Source: Kumtagia sp052180275 (GTDB lineage: Bacteria; Pseudomonadota; Alphaproteobacteria; Rhizobiales; Rhizobiaceae). From it: a stretch of DNA of 64,000 nucleotides. The number at the start of each line of letters is the position of its first letter. Position 1 is the first letter of the stretch. The notes beneath the pieces are model-generated. The model did not search any database. It saw only the letters and a program-made list of their open reading frames with translations, and was not told the DNA's origin. Below are positions 26,012 to 33,495 of this stretch, one piece after another. Made by a program: the position numbers and the translations under genes. The stretch covers positions 1,922,001 through 1,986,000 of the forward strand of contig NZ_CP197465.1 of assembly GCF_052180275.1 (NCBI RefSeq), written 5' to 3'.

Positions 26012-26428
26012 TTGATCGCCGACCTCGTTCAGATGGGAGCCGGGAACTCCATCGTGCTCCAAGTCGGGTCGGCGCTGTCGCCGAATTCCAACGACAACCA
26101 GTTCGCTTGCGTGCGGCACGGCGACGGCAAAGCGCTCGACGGGTCAACCGCGGGAATTGGCAACGAGGTCGCGATCGTCCAGGCAGGGAACAGCAACTAC
26201 GCATCGTTCAGCCAGATCGGCAACTTCAACAGCATCGGCGTCTCGCAGGAGCGTTGCTGGGCAGCTTCCGTCATCGCTTTCCGTGAAGAACGCAATGAGG
26301 GCGGACGCACTAGCGATCCTGGCATGTCCGTCGGGGAAAACCGGCAGGGTGGCGGAAACGGTACCTGGAAGTTTTTGCAAGAAGCGCCGTTATGGTGTTT
26401 CTCGTTCAGAAGGTGGGTAGGAGATTAG
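26012..26428 (+). pseudogene. Curlin-repeat remnant
   Basis: The frame encodes about 80 residues of curlin repeats (DLVQMGAGNSIVLQVG, VAIVQAGNSNYASFSQIGNF, NSIGVSQ) with no signal peptide or good start. After GVSQ it runs on into unrelated sequence instead of stopping as the other curlins do. The 5' part was probably lost and the stop mutated. It sits directly between curlin 3 and csgF. Confidence 0.68.
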
Positions 26429-26432
26429 AATA

Positions 26433-27011
26433 ATGAAGATTGCTTGCGCGGTGCTTCTGGCCGCTGGCGTTGTACTGACTGCCGCGGGCGATTCGGCCGC
26501 TCAGGATATGGTCTACACTCCGATCAATCCCTCCTTCGGCGGCAGCCCGCTGAACTCGTCTCACCTGCTCGGCCTGGCCAACGCCCAGCGTACGGCCACG
26601 GCCCGCACGCCGCGCCCAGGCACGGATCCGACCAATCCGGCCAATCCGGGCTCTACTGACGCGGACCTCTTCGTCCGCCAGCTCCAGAGCCGCCTGCTTT
26701 CGGCGCTCGCAAGTCAGGTTACCGAGGCGATCTTCGGTGAGAATCCGCAGGACTCGGGCACTGTCACTTTTGGCGACACGACCGTCACGTTCGAGCGGAC
26801 CATCGATTCGATTCGGCTGATCATTACCGACCCAACCGGCGTCACCGAGATCGTGGTGCCCCTGCTGGTCGCGAGCAACAACACTCCGAATTCCCTCATG
26901 CAGAACGCAGGTGCCCTCGGATCGAGCAAGGCTCTGTCCGGCGGATTGAACACCGGCACCCTGAGCGGCGACCTGACGTCGGGCACGTCGCTCAGCCCGG
27001 GGCTCGATTGA
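26433..27011 (+). CDS. csgF: Curli assembly protein CsgF
   Basis: 192 aa with signal peptide (cleavage after DSAAQ, about residue 24). The mature N terminus has the CsgF hallmark MVYTPINPSFGGSPLNSSHLL, the segment known in E. coli to plug into the CsgG pore, followed by a Pro/Thr linker and the C-terminal domain with ITDPTGVTEIVVP. It is longer than E. coli CsgF (138 aa) because of a C-terminal Gly/Ser/Leu-rich tail (LSGGLNTGTLSGDLTSG). It couples fibre nucleation to the secretion pore. The csgG frame begins at its stop. Confidence 0.92.
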   Translation: MKIACAVLLAAGVVLTAAGDSAAQDMVYTPINPSFGGSPLNSSHLLGLANAQRTATARTPRPGTDPTNPANPGSTDADLFVRQLQSRLLSALASQVTEAIFGENPQDSGTVTFGDTTVTFERTIDSIRLIITDPTGVTEIVVPLLVASNNTPNSLMQNAGALGSSKALSGGLNTGTLSGDLTSGTSLSPGLD

Positions 27012-27031
27012 TTCCGGCGCGGGACGGATCA

Positions 27032-28252
27032 ATGCACGTGCGGGCAGCGGCATCGATGAAGCGCGACATGCCGAAAGGCCGGCGCTTTGGGACAATAGTC
27101 GCAAAAGTCGCCGTCATATGCGCACTCGCGTCTGTGCTTGGCGGATGCCAGGCGGTGCCGGTCGAAGGCGTTCTGCAGCCCGTTTACACGCCTGTGACGA
27201 AGCAGAGCAACAGCCTGCGCACCATCCCGGCGCCGGCGAAGCGAATTACCGTCGCCGTCTACGATTTCCCTGATCTGACCGGCCAGTACAAGGAACGCGA
27301 ACTCGTCCAGACCATGTCGCGGGCTGTCACCCAGGGCGGCGCGCCGATGCTTATCAAGGCCTTGCAGGATGCTGGCGAGAAGCGGTGGTTCACGGTGCTC
27401 GACCGCGCCCGCCTCGACGACCTGCTGAAGGAACGGCAGATCGTCACCGAGATGCGGCGGCTCTACCGCAACGAGCAGCGTATCGACGCGAGCGTCCTGC
27501 CGCCGCTCGATCACGCGGGCATTATCCTCCAGGGCGGAATCACCGGTTACGATACCAACACCATGACGGGCGGAATCGGCGCGCGCTATCTGGGCATCGG
27601 CGCTGATGTGAAATGGCAGCAGGACACCGTTACCGTCACATTGCGGGCCGTTTCGACAAACACGGGAGAGGTGCTGTCCAGCGTGGCGGTCCACAAGATG
27701 ATCGCCTCCTACGCGCTGCAAGGCGGTGCGTTCCGCTATGTCGCCCTGGACAAGATCCTCGAGGCTGAGGCGGGCGTCACTCAGAACGAGCCGAAGCAGA
27801 TCGCCGTGCAGCAGGCCATCGAGAAGGCGGTGATGGGCATCATCATCGAAGGCGCCGAACTTGGCGTCTGGTCGTTCGCGGACAGCGAGGCCAGCCGCAA
27901 GGTGATCGCCGACTACCGCAACGAGAAGTACGGCACCAAGCTGACTGCGGCGGCTGAAATCGTGCCGCCACCAAAGACGCGCAATGCCGCGGACGTCGTC
28001 GAGACGACAGCCGCATGGCCGCGCCCGGCGGCTGCGCCGCGTCCCACGACTCCGTCCCGGCCGCCCCCTTCAGTGGCTCCGCCTCCCGCGGCGCCCGACG
28101 AAACAGTCGGCTCGCTAGAGACGGAGGTGGAAGGGTCCGTTCCCGAGGCTTTGCCTGCGGTCGTCGGTGCAGCGAAGGCGCTAGACCCTGCCCCGACACC
28201 GAAGGCGGCCCGGCAACGTGACTATGTGGCCTCGATAGCGCTTATGCGTTGA
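27032..28252 (+). CDS. csgG: Curli secretion channel CsgG
   Basis: About 406 aa; starts at ATG 27032 (after GGGACGG) or ATG 27056 are both possible. A lipoprotein signal ends in LGGC. The CsgG core follows: RITVAVYDFPDLTGQYKE, WFTVLDRARLDDLLKERQI, IILQGGITGYDTNTMTGGIG, YLGIGADVKWQQDTVTVTLR, and AIEKAVMGIIIEGAELGVW. It forms the nonameric outer-membrane pore exporting curlin subunits. Unlike E. coli CsgG (277 aa) it carries about 100 extra residues at the C terminus, rich in Pro and Ala (RPPPSVAPPPAAPDE). It directly follows csgF. Confidence 0.92.
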   Translation: MHVRAAASMKRDMPKGRRFGTIVAKVAVICALASVLGGCQAVPVEGVLQPVYTPVTKQSNSLRTIPAPAKRITVAVYDFPDLTGQYKERELVQTMSRAVTQGGAPMLIKALQDAGEKRWFTVLDRARLDDLLKERQIVTEMRRLYRNEQRIDASVLPPLDHAGIILQGGITGYDTNTMTGGIGARYLGIGADVKWQQDTVTVTLRAVSTNTGEVLSSVAVHKMIASYALQGGAFRYVALDKILEAEAGVTQNEPKQIAVQQAIEKAVMGIIIEGAELGVWSFADSEASRKVIADYRNEKYGTKLTAAAEIVPPPKTRNAADVVETTAAWPRPAAAPRPTTPSRPPPSVAPPPAAPDETVGSLETEVEGSVPEALPAVVGAAKALDPAPTPKAARQRDYVASIALMR

Positions 28253-28372
28253 CGGTGCTGTTCAGGTTAACCGTTGGTTGACATGGACCCTTGCGATTGC
28301 GGCTGAGCGATGCAGTGTAGCTGAAGCGCAACGCAGCAGGCCGACCGACTAAAGGCCGTAGGGCAGAGACTG

Positions 28373-28620
28373 ATGATCGAGAAGCAATTTGGGCCTCTGG
28401 CCTTTTTGCTTGTCGTGCAGGCACTGCGACGCTGGTGCCAAGGTCGGCCATGGCACAGCTTCCCGGAAACGAGGTCTGGATAGGCCAGGCCGGCATAACC
28501 AACTCCATCATCATCGCCCAGGAGGGCTACCAGTTCGGCGTTGTCCAAACCGGCGCAACGAACATGTCGCAGTTGGCTCAAGCGGGCTCTGCCAACGTCC
28601 CGTTCGTACGCCAGTACTGA
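28373..28620 (+). pseudogene. Small curlin protein with one frameshift in the signal peptide
   Basis: The frame from ATG 28373 gives a signal-peptide start (MIEKQFGPLAFLLVV). From about 28415 the coding shifts to the -1 frame, which continues AGTATLVPRSAMAQ (a good cleavage site) and then curlin repeats (LPGNEVWIGQAGITN, IIIAQEGYQFGVVQTGATN, QLAQAGSANVPFVRQY). One missing base near 28415 explains it. Repaired, it would be about 82 aa. It is either a pseudogene or a sequencing error. A start at ATG 28435 would leave the protein without an export signal. Confidence 0.62.
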
Positions 28621-28735
28621 CGTGCTCTTCGGTCCGACTGGAGAAAGCGACATTGCTTCAACTTTTATCGATCCCGTGGCCTGAACTTTAAGCCTCACTT
28701 GCGATGATATCTCGCATCACGGGGAGTCTCTCACA

Positions 28736-29230
28736 ATGAAAATGCGTTCGGTCCTTGTTGCCGGCGTCGTCCTGGCATCCGCGCCCGCCCAGGCCAGCAA
28801 CGAACTGGTCATCCTGAACGAGGACGAGGTGTCCAATTCGCTTATGCTCGACGTCAACGGCAGCTTCAATGCGGTGTCCGTTCCCCAGGTCCACAACGGT
28901 CTCGGCGCGCCGAACATGATCGTTCTCGACATCAAGGGCGACTTCAACGGCGGCCCGCTTGGCGCGTCCTTCACCGGAGCCGCGCTCTCGGTTGGCCTGA
29001 CGCCCGGTTCGATTACCCAGAGTGGATTCGACAACCGCATCACCGCCAGCGTCATCGGCAGCCACAATCTCTTCGCTTTCGCGCAGGAAGGCAGCGGCAA
29101 CCGGATTGGAGCCTCGATTTCGGGCACGGCAAACCAGGCTGCCGTCACCCAGAACGGAATAAATAACGTTGTGGGGTTTTCACAGACCGGAATTGACAAT
29201 ATAGTCAGTATCTCGCAGACGTCCTGGTGA
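28736..29230 (+). CDS. Curlin-like protein made mainly of the shared C-terminal module
   Basis: 164 aa with signal peptide (cleavage near AQA-SNE, about residue 21); GGGGAG precedes the ATG. After a short region with NSLMLDVNGSFN and IVLDIKGDFNG it matches the end module of the giant curlins: ITASVIGSHNLFAFAQEGSGN, then NQAAVTQNGINNVVGFSQTG and a final IVSISQTSW. It therefore looks like a free-standing version of that module and could act as a nucleator or capping subunit (inference). The next frame overlaps its stop. Confidence 0.75.
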   Translation: MKMRSVLVAGVVLASAPAQASNELVILNEDEVSNSLMLDVNGSFNAVSVPQVHNGLGAPNMIVLDIKGDFNGGPLGASFTGAALSVGLTPGSITQSGFDNRITASVIGSHNLFAFAQEGSGNRIGASISGTANQAAVTQNGINNVVGFSQTGIDNIVSISQTSW

Positions 29231-29256
29231 CCTCCTACAAAGAGTTTGTTCGCATT

Positions 29257-29952
29257 ATGGGCAAATATACGGCTATTCTCGCGGGCATTCTCGTCTTTGG
29301 TTCCTTTCCGGTCTTTGCTGGCGACAACAACGTCCTGAAGATTATCCAGACCAGCCCTCCCGGCGCGCTCGCTGGCAACAACCTATCGTCAGACCAGTCG
29401 CTGGCCAACAACTCGCTTGTCGCCGGCCCGACGCAGCAGATGATCGAGGACGCGCTCGACGGCGCGCTTCATGTCGGCGACCTGTCCCGCATGGACCAGG
29501 CGACCGCGCCGTCCGGGGTTCAGTCAGGCCAGCGCAACACTGCGACGCTGACCATCGAAGGCAACGGCGGTCAGTTGCTGCTTCTCCAGGACAATTCGGC
29601 TGGCGGCACGTCGGGCAATTCGGCTCAGCTGAGCGCGTTTGGAGCCGATTCCCTTGGCGCCGTCCTGCAGATCGGCGATGGCAACGATGCATCGCTGACC
29701 GTCGGCGGTGGCGCGAGCGGTCTGATCGTGCAGAACGGCAGCGGCAATGCCAACTCACTCACCGTAGGCCCCGGTGGCAGCGGCGAGATCATTCAGAACG
29801 GCAACGGCAACACCTTCTCCACGTCGGTCGCCGCCAACACCTCCGTAACCATCACGCAGAACGGCAACAATCTGAGCCCGGTCGGCGTGACGGGCATGCA
29901 GGTGTTCTCGACGTCGCCGGGAACGGTTTCGATAAACCAGACCAGCTTCTAA
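29257..29952 (+). CDS. Secreted curlin-like protein, Gly/Asn-rich
   Basis: About 231 aa from ATG 29257 (MGKYTAILAGILVFGSF, signal peptide ending VFA); a GTG at 29227 overlapping the previous stop is the alternative. Mature sequence: KIIQTSPPGALAGNN, then Gly/Asn-rich units GAVLQIGDGNDASLTVGGGAS, LIVQNGSGNANSLTVG and IIQNGNGNTFSTSV, ending SINQTSF. The Q-x-G-x-x-N spacing is that of curlin repeats, so it is probably a minor fibre subunit. A hairpin AGCTTC-TAAC-GAAGCT spans its stop codon. Confidence 0.72.
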   Translation: MGKYTAILAGILVFGSFPVFAGDNNVLKIIQTSPPGALAGNNLSSDQSLANNSLVAGPTQQMIEDALDGALHVGDLSRMDQATAPSGVQSGQRNTATLTIEGNGGQLLLLQDNSAGGTSGNSAQLSAFGADSLGAVLQIGDGNDASLTVGGGASGLIVQNGSGNANSLTVGPGGSGEIIQNGNGNTFSTSVAANTSVTITQNGNNLSPVGVTGMQVFSTSPGTVSINQTSF

Positions 29953-29962
29953 CGAAGCTTCC

Positions 29963-30340
29963 ATGCGCCGCGCGGCTGCACTCGTCGTAGGTCTTGCCGC
30001 CGCCTGCAGTGTAGGCGACGCGGTGGCGCAGGATGGAGGCGCCGTTGCGGTTCCCTCCATCGCCATCGTGCCTACGGAGGCCGGTGTCCAGATCACCGCA
30101 TCGGCCGTCGGCTTTGGCGCTGCCGAAATCGAGGGCTCGGTTGAGATCGACCGTACCGGCGGTTCGGGCACAGTGACCACGCGCCAGAACCGTACGCTGA
30201 AGCTCTCCGCCGGCCAGTCCCAGGACATAGCCAGGACGGTGCTTTCTCTTGCCAAGGGCGACCGCATCTCCATCAGAGTGGTACTTCGGGAGGAGGGGAG
30301 GGTGATCGGCGAGGCCAATGTTTCGGCGGGCGAACCCTAA
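29963..30340 (+). CDS. csgH: Curli assembly chaperone CsgH (CsgC-like)
   Basis: 125-aa periplasmic protein: signal peptide to about residue 28, then a single beta-sandwich domain with VQITASAVGFGAAEIEGSVEI, TLKLSAGQSQDIARTVLSL and ISIRVVLREEGRVIGE. This matches CsgH, the alphaproteobacterial counterpart of CsgC, which holds curlins soluble in the periplasm. The conserved Cys pair of E. coli CsgC is absent, as expected for CsgH. It lies 10 bases after the curlin-like gene and closes the cluster. Assigned from fold-like pattern and context. Confidence 0.72.
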   Translation: MRRAAALVVGLAAACSVGDAVAQDGGAVAVPSIAIVPTEAGVQITASAVGFGAAEIEGSVEIDRTGGSGTVTTRQNRTLKLSAGQSQDIARTVLSLAKGDRISIRVVLREEGRVIGEANVSAGEP

Positions 30341-30489
30341 GGCAAACGCCAGGTCTCGAGTTCCCGTTCAAACTCCCCGGCCTGCCGCGTCTTTTCTTTG
30401 CGAAACCTGCACTTGTGCTATAGAAATCGCGGCGCGTGAGTTGACAAACCTCTCCCTAATTTTCGACTTTTACGTAACGGAGGGGAGCC

Positions 30490-31230
30490 ATGAAAGTAGC
30501 GAGATTTTTGACGGTCATGTTGGCCGCGGCCGGCGCGTTGTCGCTGGCCACGATGGTGCGGGCGCAGTCCGTGGACCAATTCCTCCAGGCATTCAACGGC
30601 AGCTGGCAACTCGTCGATGGCCGCTACTCCAACCCTCCGTCGACCTGCAATATGGTGCTGGGCTCGAAAGCTGAAGCAGACGGCCGCTTCGCTGTCGAGG
30701 GACAGGGCTGCCGCGGCGAGGCCGCTATGGTCAAATCCTGGGGCGTCAGCGAGGGGCAGATGACCCTGTTCGATGCCTCCGGCGCGGTGATCGCCCGTCT
30801 TGGCGGCAGTCAGCGGCGGATTAGCGGCACAAGTACATCGGGCTCTCCGTTGATATTCGAGAAGGTAGGTGTTGCCGGCACTGCAGCCATGCTCGAGGCT
30901 GCCAGGCGGGCCGGCGGCTGCTTCTATTCGGGCTTCACCAGCAAGTGTGTGGATGCGGCAGAGGCCGCGCCTCCCGCGCCGGAACGCGCCAGCGTGCAGG
31001 TCCTAGTCAACCTGAACGTCCGTGCCGAGGCGCGCGACGACGCCGAGGTGGTCGGCGTGGTGCCGACGCAAACCTGCGTCACGACCGAACTGTGCTTGAT
31101 GGCGACCGACGGCGCTTGGTGCCGCGCCAAATTCGGCGAGACGACCGGCTGGATGCGAAAGCTGGCCTTGCGCCAGAACCGCTGGGCCATCGTCACCTTC
31201 GAAAACTTTTGTCCCAAGCAGGGCAGTTAG
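30490..31230 (+). CDS. Secreted protein with Inh-like and SH3-like domains
   Basis: 246 aa; GGAGGGGAG precedes the ATG and a signal peptide ends at MVRAQ. Residues about 35-125 resemble the AprI/Inh protease-inhibitor domain (NGSWQLVDG, CNMVLGS, GQGCRGEAAMVKSWGVS, MTLFDASG). The C-terminal part (about 165-246) has a bacterial SH3-like pattern (VLVNLNVRAEARDDAEVVGV ... DGAWCRAKFGETTGWMRK). Several cysteines suggest disulfides. It could be a periplasmic inhibitor protecting exported proteins; function unproven. It stands next to the curli genes on the same strand, with a TTGACA at 30441 that could be a -35 element. Confidence 0.6.
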   Translation: MKVARFLTVMLAAAGALSLATMVRAQSVDQFLQAFNGSWQLVDGRYSNPPSTCNMVLGSKAEADGRFAVEGQGCRGEAAMVKSWGVSEGQMTLFDASGAVIARLGGSQRRISGTSTSGSPLIFEKVGVAGTAAMLEAARRAGGCFYSGFTSKCVDAAEAAPPAPERASVQVLVNLNVRAEARDDAEVVGVVPTQTCVTTELCLMATDGAWCRAKFGETTGWMRKLALRQNRWAIVTFENFCPKQGS

Positions 31231-31300
31231 ACTTTCGATTCAGTAGACGGTTCTGTCGCAATCCCACGCGAGAGATGCGCTCGGCGCAGACTTGGGCCGT

Positions 31301-31692
31301 TCAGGCGGCGAGGATTTCGAACTGTTCGGCGATCGACGGCCTGGGATTGTAGGCATACCTCGCCTGTCTTTTGCGCATCATGTGGATCATCTCGATGCCG
31401 GATAAAATCATGGCGGCGCTCGTCTGCGACTTGAGGCCGAGCATGGATCGGATGCGCTGCTTGATGCGCCGGTGACGGTCCGCTTGCGCCGGTTGAAGCG
31501 CTCCAGCAGTTGCGGCGCGAAGCGCACGACCCAGCGATGCACGGTGGAGTGATCGAGGCTCAGGCCACGTTCAGCCATCATTTCTTCCAGATCGCGCAGG
31601 CTCAGATTGTAGGCAAGGTACCAGCGTACGCAAAGCAGGATCACCGACTGGTCGAAATGACGGCCCTTGAACATGACGACTCCCGAAAACAA
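31301..31692 (-). pseudogene. IS6-family transposase, internally deleted
   Basis: The N-terminal part (31692 down to about 31450) reads FKGRHFDQSVILLCVRWYLA, LSLRDLEEMMAERGLSLDHS, TVHRWVVRFAPQLLERF, as in IS6 transposases. It jumps, out of frame, to the C terminus (RIRSMLGLKSQTSAAMILSG, MIHMMRKRQARYAYNP, PSIAEQFEILAA). The DDE core is missing. A terminal-repeat-like GGTTCTGTCGCAA lies at 31249-31261. Confidence 0.8.
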
Positions 31693-31740
31693 AGAGCCTT
31701 CATGCCCTCGCCGTCATTACAGAAGAGTTTGCGAAAGAAC

Positions 31741-31826
31741 CGAAATCGGTAATACAGCCAAACTGCATGGGCGATGATCTGAGGCGGAAAACGGTGGTGT
31801 TTGAAGCTGACGGCTGGCGTGTTCAT
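31741..31826 (-). pseudogene. N-terminal fragment of a second IS6 transposase
   Basis: About 28 codons (MNTPAVSFKHHRFPPQIIAH, AVWLYYRF) match the start of another IS6 transposase and then break off. It abuts the first remnant, suggesting one IS6 element inserted in or recombined with another. Confidence 0.65.
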
Positions 31827-32380
31827 GCCGCAGCTTCTAGGTCAACGATCGCTGAGCAAAAGTTAGCGTGACAACACCTTCGCTGGTTTTTTCAAGGACA
31901 AACGGAGGAAAAACCCTGCAGCGACGATATCGTGAGCGACATGCTCGCCACCGGCAAGCTCACCGCACGCGGCACGCCGGCCGAGATCATGACGCCCGAA
32001 GCTCTGACCGTCATGGCCCATCCGCTGAACCGCCCGGCCAGTCCTAGTAACGACCGAAAACCGAAATCCTATACCGATCAGCACCGTTCCGTTGACGAAC
32101 TTGTTTGAACGACAGCGGCTCTTTCGTGGCACTGATGACCGGCGTGACGAACGGTGACAGGCGCTCGCAGATCATGAGCAGAGGGGCGACGGCCTGCAGA
32201 GGGACAGCCGAATATCCCATCTAAACATTTAGTCCCGCTGCGGAAGGCATCCTAATCCGGATCGGTTCTCAGCGGAAATCAACACCCTGCCCATCGAGAT
32301 AGTTCCAGATTGGAACGATAATAACTATTTTTCGGGTAGGTAGCCGATCCTGATACACTTGACTCGACAGGAAAATGATG
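31827..32380. other. Degenerate region with a possible ABC-ATPase tail
   Basis: No intact gene in about 550 bases. On the plus strand around 31930-32040 the frame reads LATGKLTARGTPAEIMTPEA, which resembles the C terminus of an iron-siderophore or heme ABC ATPase. Nothing else is recognisable. It looks like decayed sequence next to insertion elements. Confidence 0.35.
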
Positions 32381-32405
32381 AATTAGTTCTAAGAACGAAC
32401 TAATT
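32381..32405. promoter_or_regulatory. Perfect inverted repeat, possible TetR-type operator
   Basis: AATTAGTTC-TAAGAAC-GAACTAATT has 9-bp perfect arms and a 7-bp spacer, and lies just upstream of the metallo-beta-lactamase-fold fragment. A TTGACT at 32359-32364 could be its -35 box. The shape suits a TetR/AcrR-family repressor. Confidence 0.5.
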
Positions 32406-32409
32406 TCGG

Positions 32410-32627
32410 GTGTTGCTCATGCTCGCTGGTCTCGTCAGCGCTATCTCCGATGCATCTCCCGCCTCCGTTGCAGTCGACCAATCGTTTCCGGGCACTCGGC
32501 TTCGCGATTGGCAGGAGCTGAGGCTTTCGGGTTTGGACCCGAGCGGTTTCTTTTGTCCCAATCTCGGATGTTTCCTTGTGCGATGGCATGACCGGCTCGT
32601 CCTTTGCGATGCGGGGATAGGGCCGGG
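32410..32627 (+). pseudogene. Metallo-beta-lactamase-fold protein, 3' end lost to IS21
   Basis: Starts at TTG 32410 or ATG 32419. About 70 residues are readable: FPGTRLRDWQELRLSGLDPS, then CPNLGCFLVRWHDRLVLCDA and GIGPG, the first strands of an MBL-fold hydrolase. The zinc motif HxHxDH is missing because the gene stops at the left end of the IS21 element. The remainder is not found on the other side of the element. Confidence 0.68.
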
Positions 32628-32682
32628 TGTTGATTTTCACTGAGAACTGACCCGGCATTTTCACCGAGAAGTGACCCGCCCT

Positions 32683-33495
32683 TCATGTATGTTTTGGTTC
32701 TGCGGGGACGGTCAAGGTTCTAGCTTTCTCCTTTGCTCTTTTCGGCTCTTGGGCAGAGCTGTTCTTGAACCGGAAGCTGTCGTTCCCGGTCTCCAGGATG
32801 TGGCAGTGATGGGTCAGCCGGTCGAGAAGCGCGGTTGTCATCTTGGCATCGCCAAAAACGGTCGCCCACTCGCTGAAGCTGAGGTTTGTGGTGATGATCA
32901 CGCTGGTGCGTTCGTAGAGCTTGCTCAGCAGATGGAAGAGCAATGCGCCACCTGATGCGCTGAACGGCAGATAGCCGAGCTCATCCAGGATAACGAGATC
33001 GGAATGCACGAGGCGATTGGCGATCTGGCCTGATCGTCCCTGTGCCTTTTCCTGTTCGAGCGCATTGACCAACTCGACAGTCGAGAAGAAGCGAACCCGT
33101 TTGTGATGATGCTCGATGGCCTGCACGCCAAGCGCGGTCGCAATATGGGTTTTGCCTGTGCCTGGGCCGCCGACGAGGACAACATTGTTGGCGTCATCGA
33201 TGAACTCGCCACGATGAAGCTGACGCACCAGGGCCTCGTTTATCTCACTGCTGGCGAAGTCAAAGCCATTGAGATCGCGATAGGCTGGAAAGCGCGCCGT
33301 CTTGAGCTGATAGGCTGTGGACCTGACCTCCCGTTCCGCCGTTTCGGCCTTCAGCAGTTGCGACAGGATCGGAATGGCGGCTTCAAATGCGGGCGCCCCC
33401 TGTTCGGTGAGTTCGCCGACAGCTTGCGCCATGCCGTGCATCTTCAGGCTTCGAAGCATGATGACTATTGCGCCGCTGGCAGGGTTATGACGCAT
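32683..33495 (-). CDS. istB: IS21 helper ATPase IstB
   Basis: 270-aa AAA+ ATPase that assists IstA in target selection. Walker A GGPGTGKTHIA (about residue 108), Walker B LVILDELGYLPFS, sensor region VIITTNLSFSEWATVFGDAK and LLDRLTHHCHILETGNDS are all present. It starts inside the end of istA (11-base overlap), so it is translationally coupled. It appears intact. Confidence 0.95.
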   Translation of the reverse strand: MRHNPASGAIVIMLRSLKMHGMAQAVGELTEQGAPAFEAAIPILSQLLKAETAEREVRSTAYQLKTARFPAYRDLNGFDFASSEINEALVRQLHRGEFIDDANNVVLVGGPGTGKTHIATALGVQAIEHHHKRVRFFSTVELVNALEQEKAQGRSGQIANRLVHSDLVILDELGYLPFSASGGALLFHLLSKLYERTSVIITTNLSFSEWATVFGDAKMTTALLDRLTHHCHILETGNDSFRFKNSSAQEPKRAKEKARTLTVPAEPKHT

